Assembly (NCBI GenBank): GCA_947652115.1
Contig: OX393572.1
Coordinates: forward strand, 10,052,136 to 10,116,135
DNA length: 64,000 nt
Reading direction: 5' to 3'
DNA from: Blastomussa wellsi
Lineage: Eukaryota; Cnidaria; Anthozoa; Scleractinia; Plerogyridae
Below, in pieces: positions 63,561 to 64,000 of this stretch. The notes beneath the pieces are model-generated. The model did no database searches, was not told where the DNA came from, and saw nothing but the letters and a program-made list of their open reading frames with translations. Position numbers and translations under genes: made by a program. The stretch's first letter is position 1. Each line of letters opens with the position of its first letter.

Positions 63561-64000
63561 TGTAAAAAGTATGCACTTCAAAACATTCAAAACAAACACA
63601 AAATTACTTTCAAGCTCACACTTACTTTGACAGTTAATAAGTAAGGCAATTACTGTAATAATTAAGGTCATATGCAGTGCCTAGTGTTGAAGTAGCATTC
63701 TGGCTTCAATAGCAATGCTCTTGATAAGAGCAGACTAATATCAAGAACAGACTCCATTAAATAAAAAAGGTAATATTTTATTCAGTAGTTTTTTAAATTT
63801 TAGATAATTCTACCAGGCTTCATTGATCTGCTACTTCTATGATTGGTGACAAAACCTCTGCAGCTGTAGAAAATTCCAGTCAGTTATCTCGCAATCCTTT
63901 TTCTTTTTTTACCTTCAATACGCGGCTCCAAATTAACCTCTTTAAACATTACTACAGTAGTTTTCTGAAACATATCGATGAGCTGAGAGTTTTGCTTTCT

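Overview
The window is animal nuclear DNA: AT-rich, with genes in small exons separated by long introns full of transposon debris. The gene content (a type I TGF-beta/BMP receptor, RNF41/NRDP1, an ELAPOR-like membrane protein) and the retroelement mix (Penelope-like, BEL/Pao, Ty3/gypsy, L1-like, many TA-flanked MITEs and tRNA-like SINEs) fit an anthozoan cnidarian, most likely a stony coral. That placement is inference; no species can be read from the sequence. A run of exactly 200 N (27759-27958) shows this is a draft scaffold.

Layout. 1-1345: dead LINE. 1589-5715 (-): five exons of a type I TGF-beta-family receptor, spliced here by hand with matching phases; its signal-peptide exon and last kinase exon are not found. 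5.8-9.4 kb: several fold-back MITEs and a Penelope-like tail. 10192-20745 (+): a complete eight-exon gene for a 426-residue protein with two EF-hands and no recognised name; its introns hold Penelope-like remnants, MITEs and a SINE. 23.7-27.8 kb: a Ty3/gypsy remnant with a hAT element inserted in it, then two inverted halves of an IS630/Tc1-type element ending at the gap. 30720-31688 (-): RNF41/NRDP1 in a single coding exon. 32-37 kb: inverted-repeat elements, SINE pieces and a 22-bp tandem repeat. 37540 to beyond the right edge (+): an ELAPOR1/2-like gene, five exons visible, introns up to 10 kb.

The ELAPOR introns hold the most unusual material. Introns 1 and 2 each carry a 2.7-2.8 kb element with inverted ends beginning TACAGTACCGCTCA (one end slightly diverged), subterminal arrays of short palindromic repeats in mirror orientation, and an interior made almost wholly of tandem repeats, with no transposase. 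The first contains a 214-bp satellite with alternating A/B monomers (a 428-bp higher-order repeat). Next to it lies a young L1-like retrotransposon with an intact 1247-codon ORF2, a poly(A) tail and a perfect 16-bp target-site duplication. Intron 4 holds a BEL/Pao element with two 213-bp LTRs but an internally deleted pol.

The host genes share no obvious pathway. The receptor (-) and the EF-hand gene (+) run divergently, and the RNF41 gene lies alone on the minus strand. Both the EF-hand and ELAPOR genes have a full palindromic CRE (TGACGTCA) within about 130 bp upstream of the ATG.
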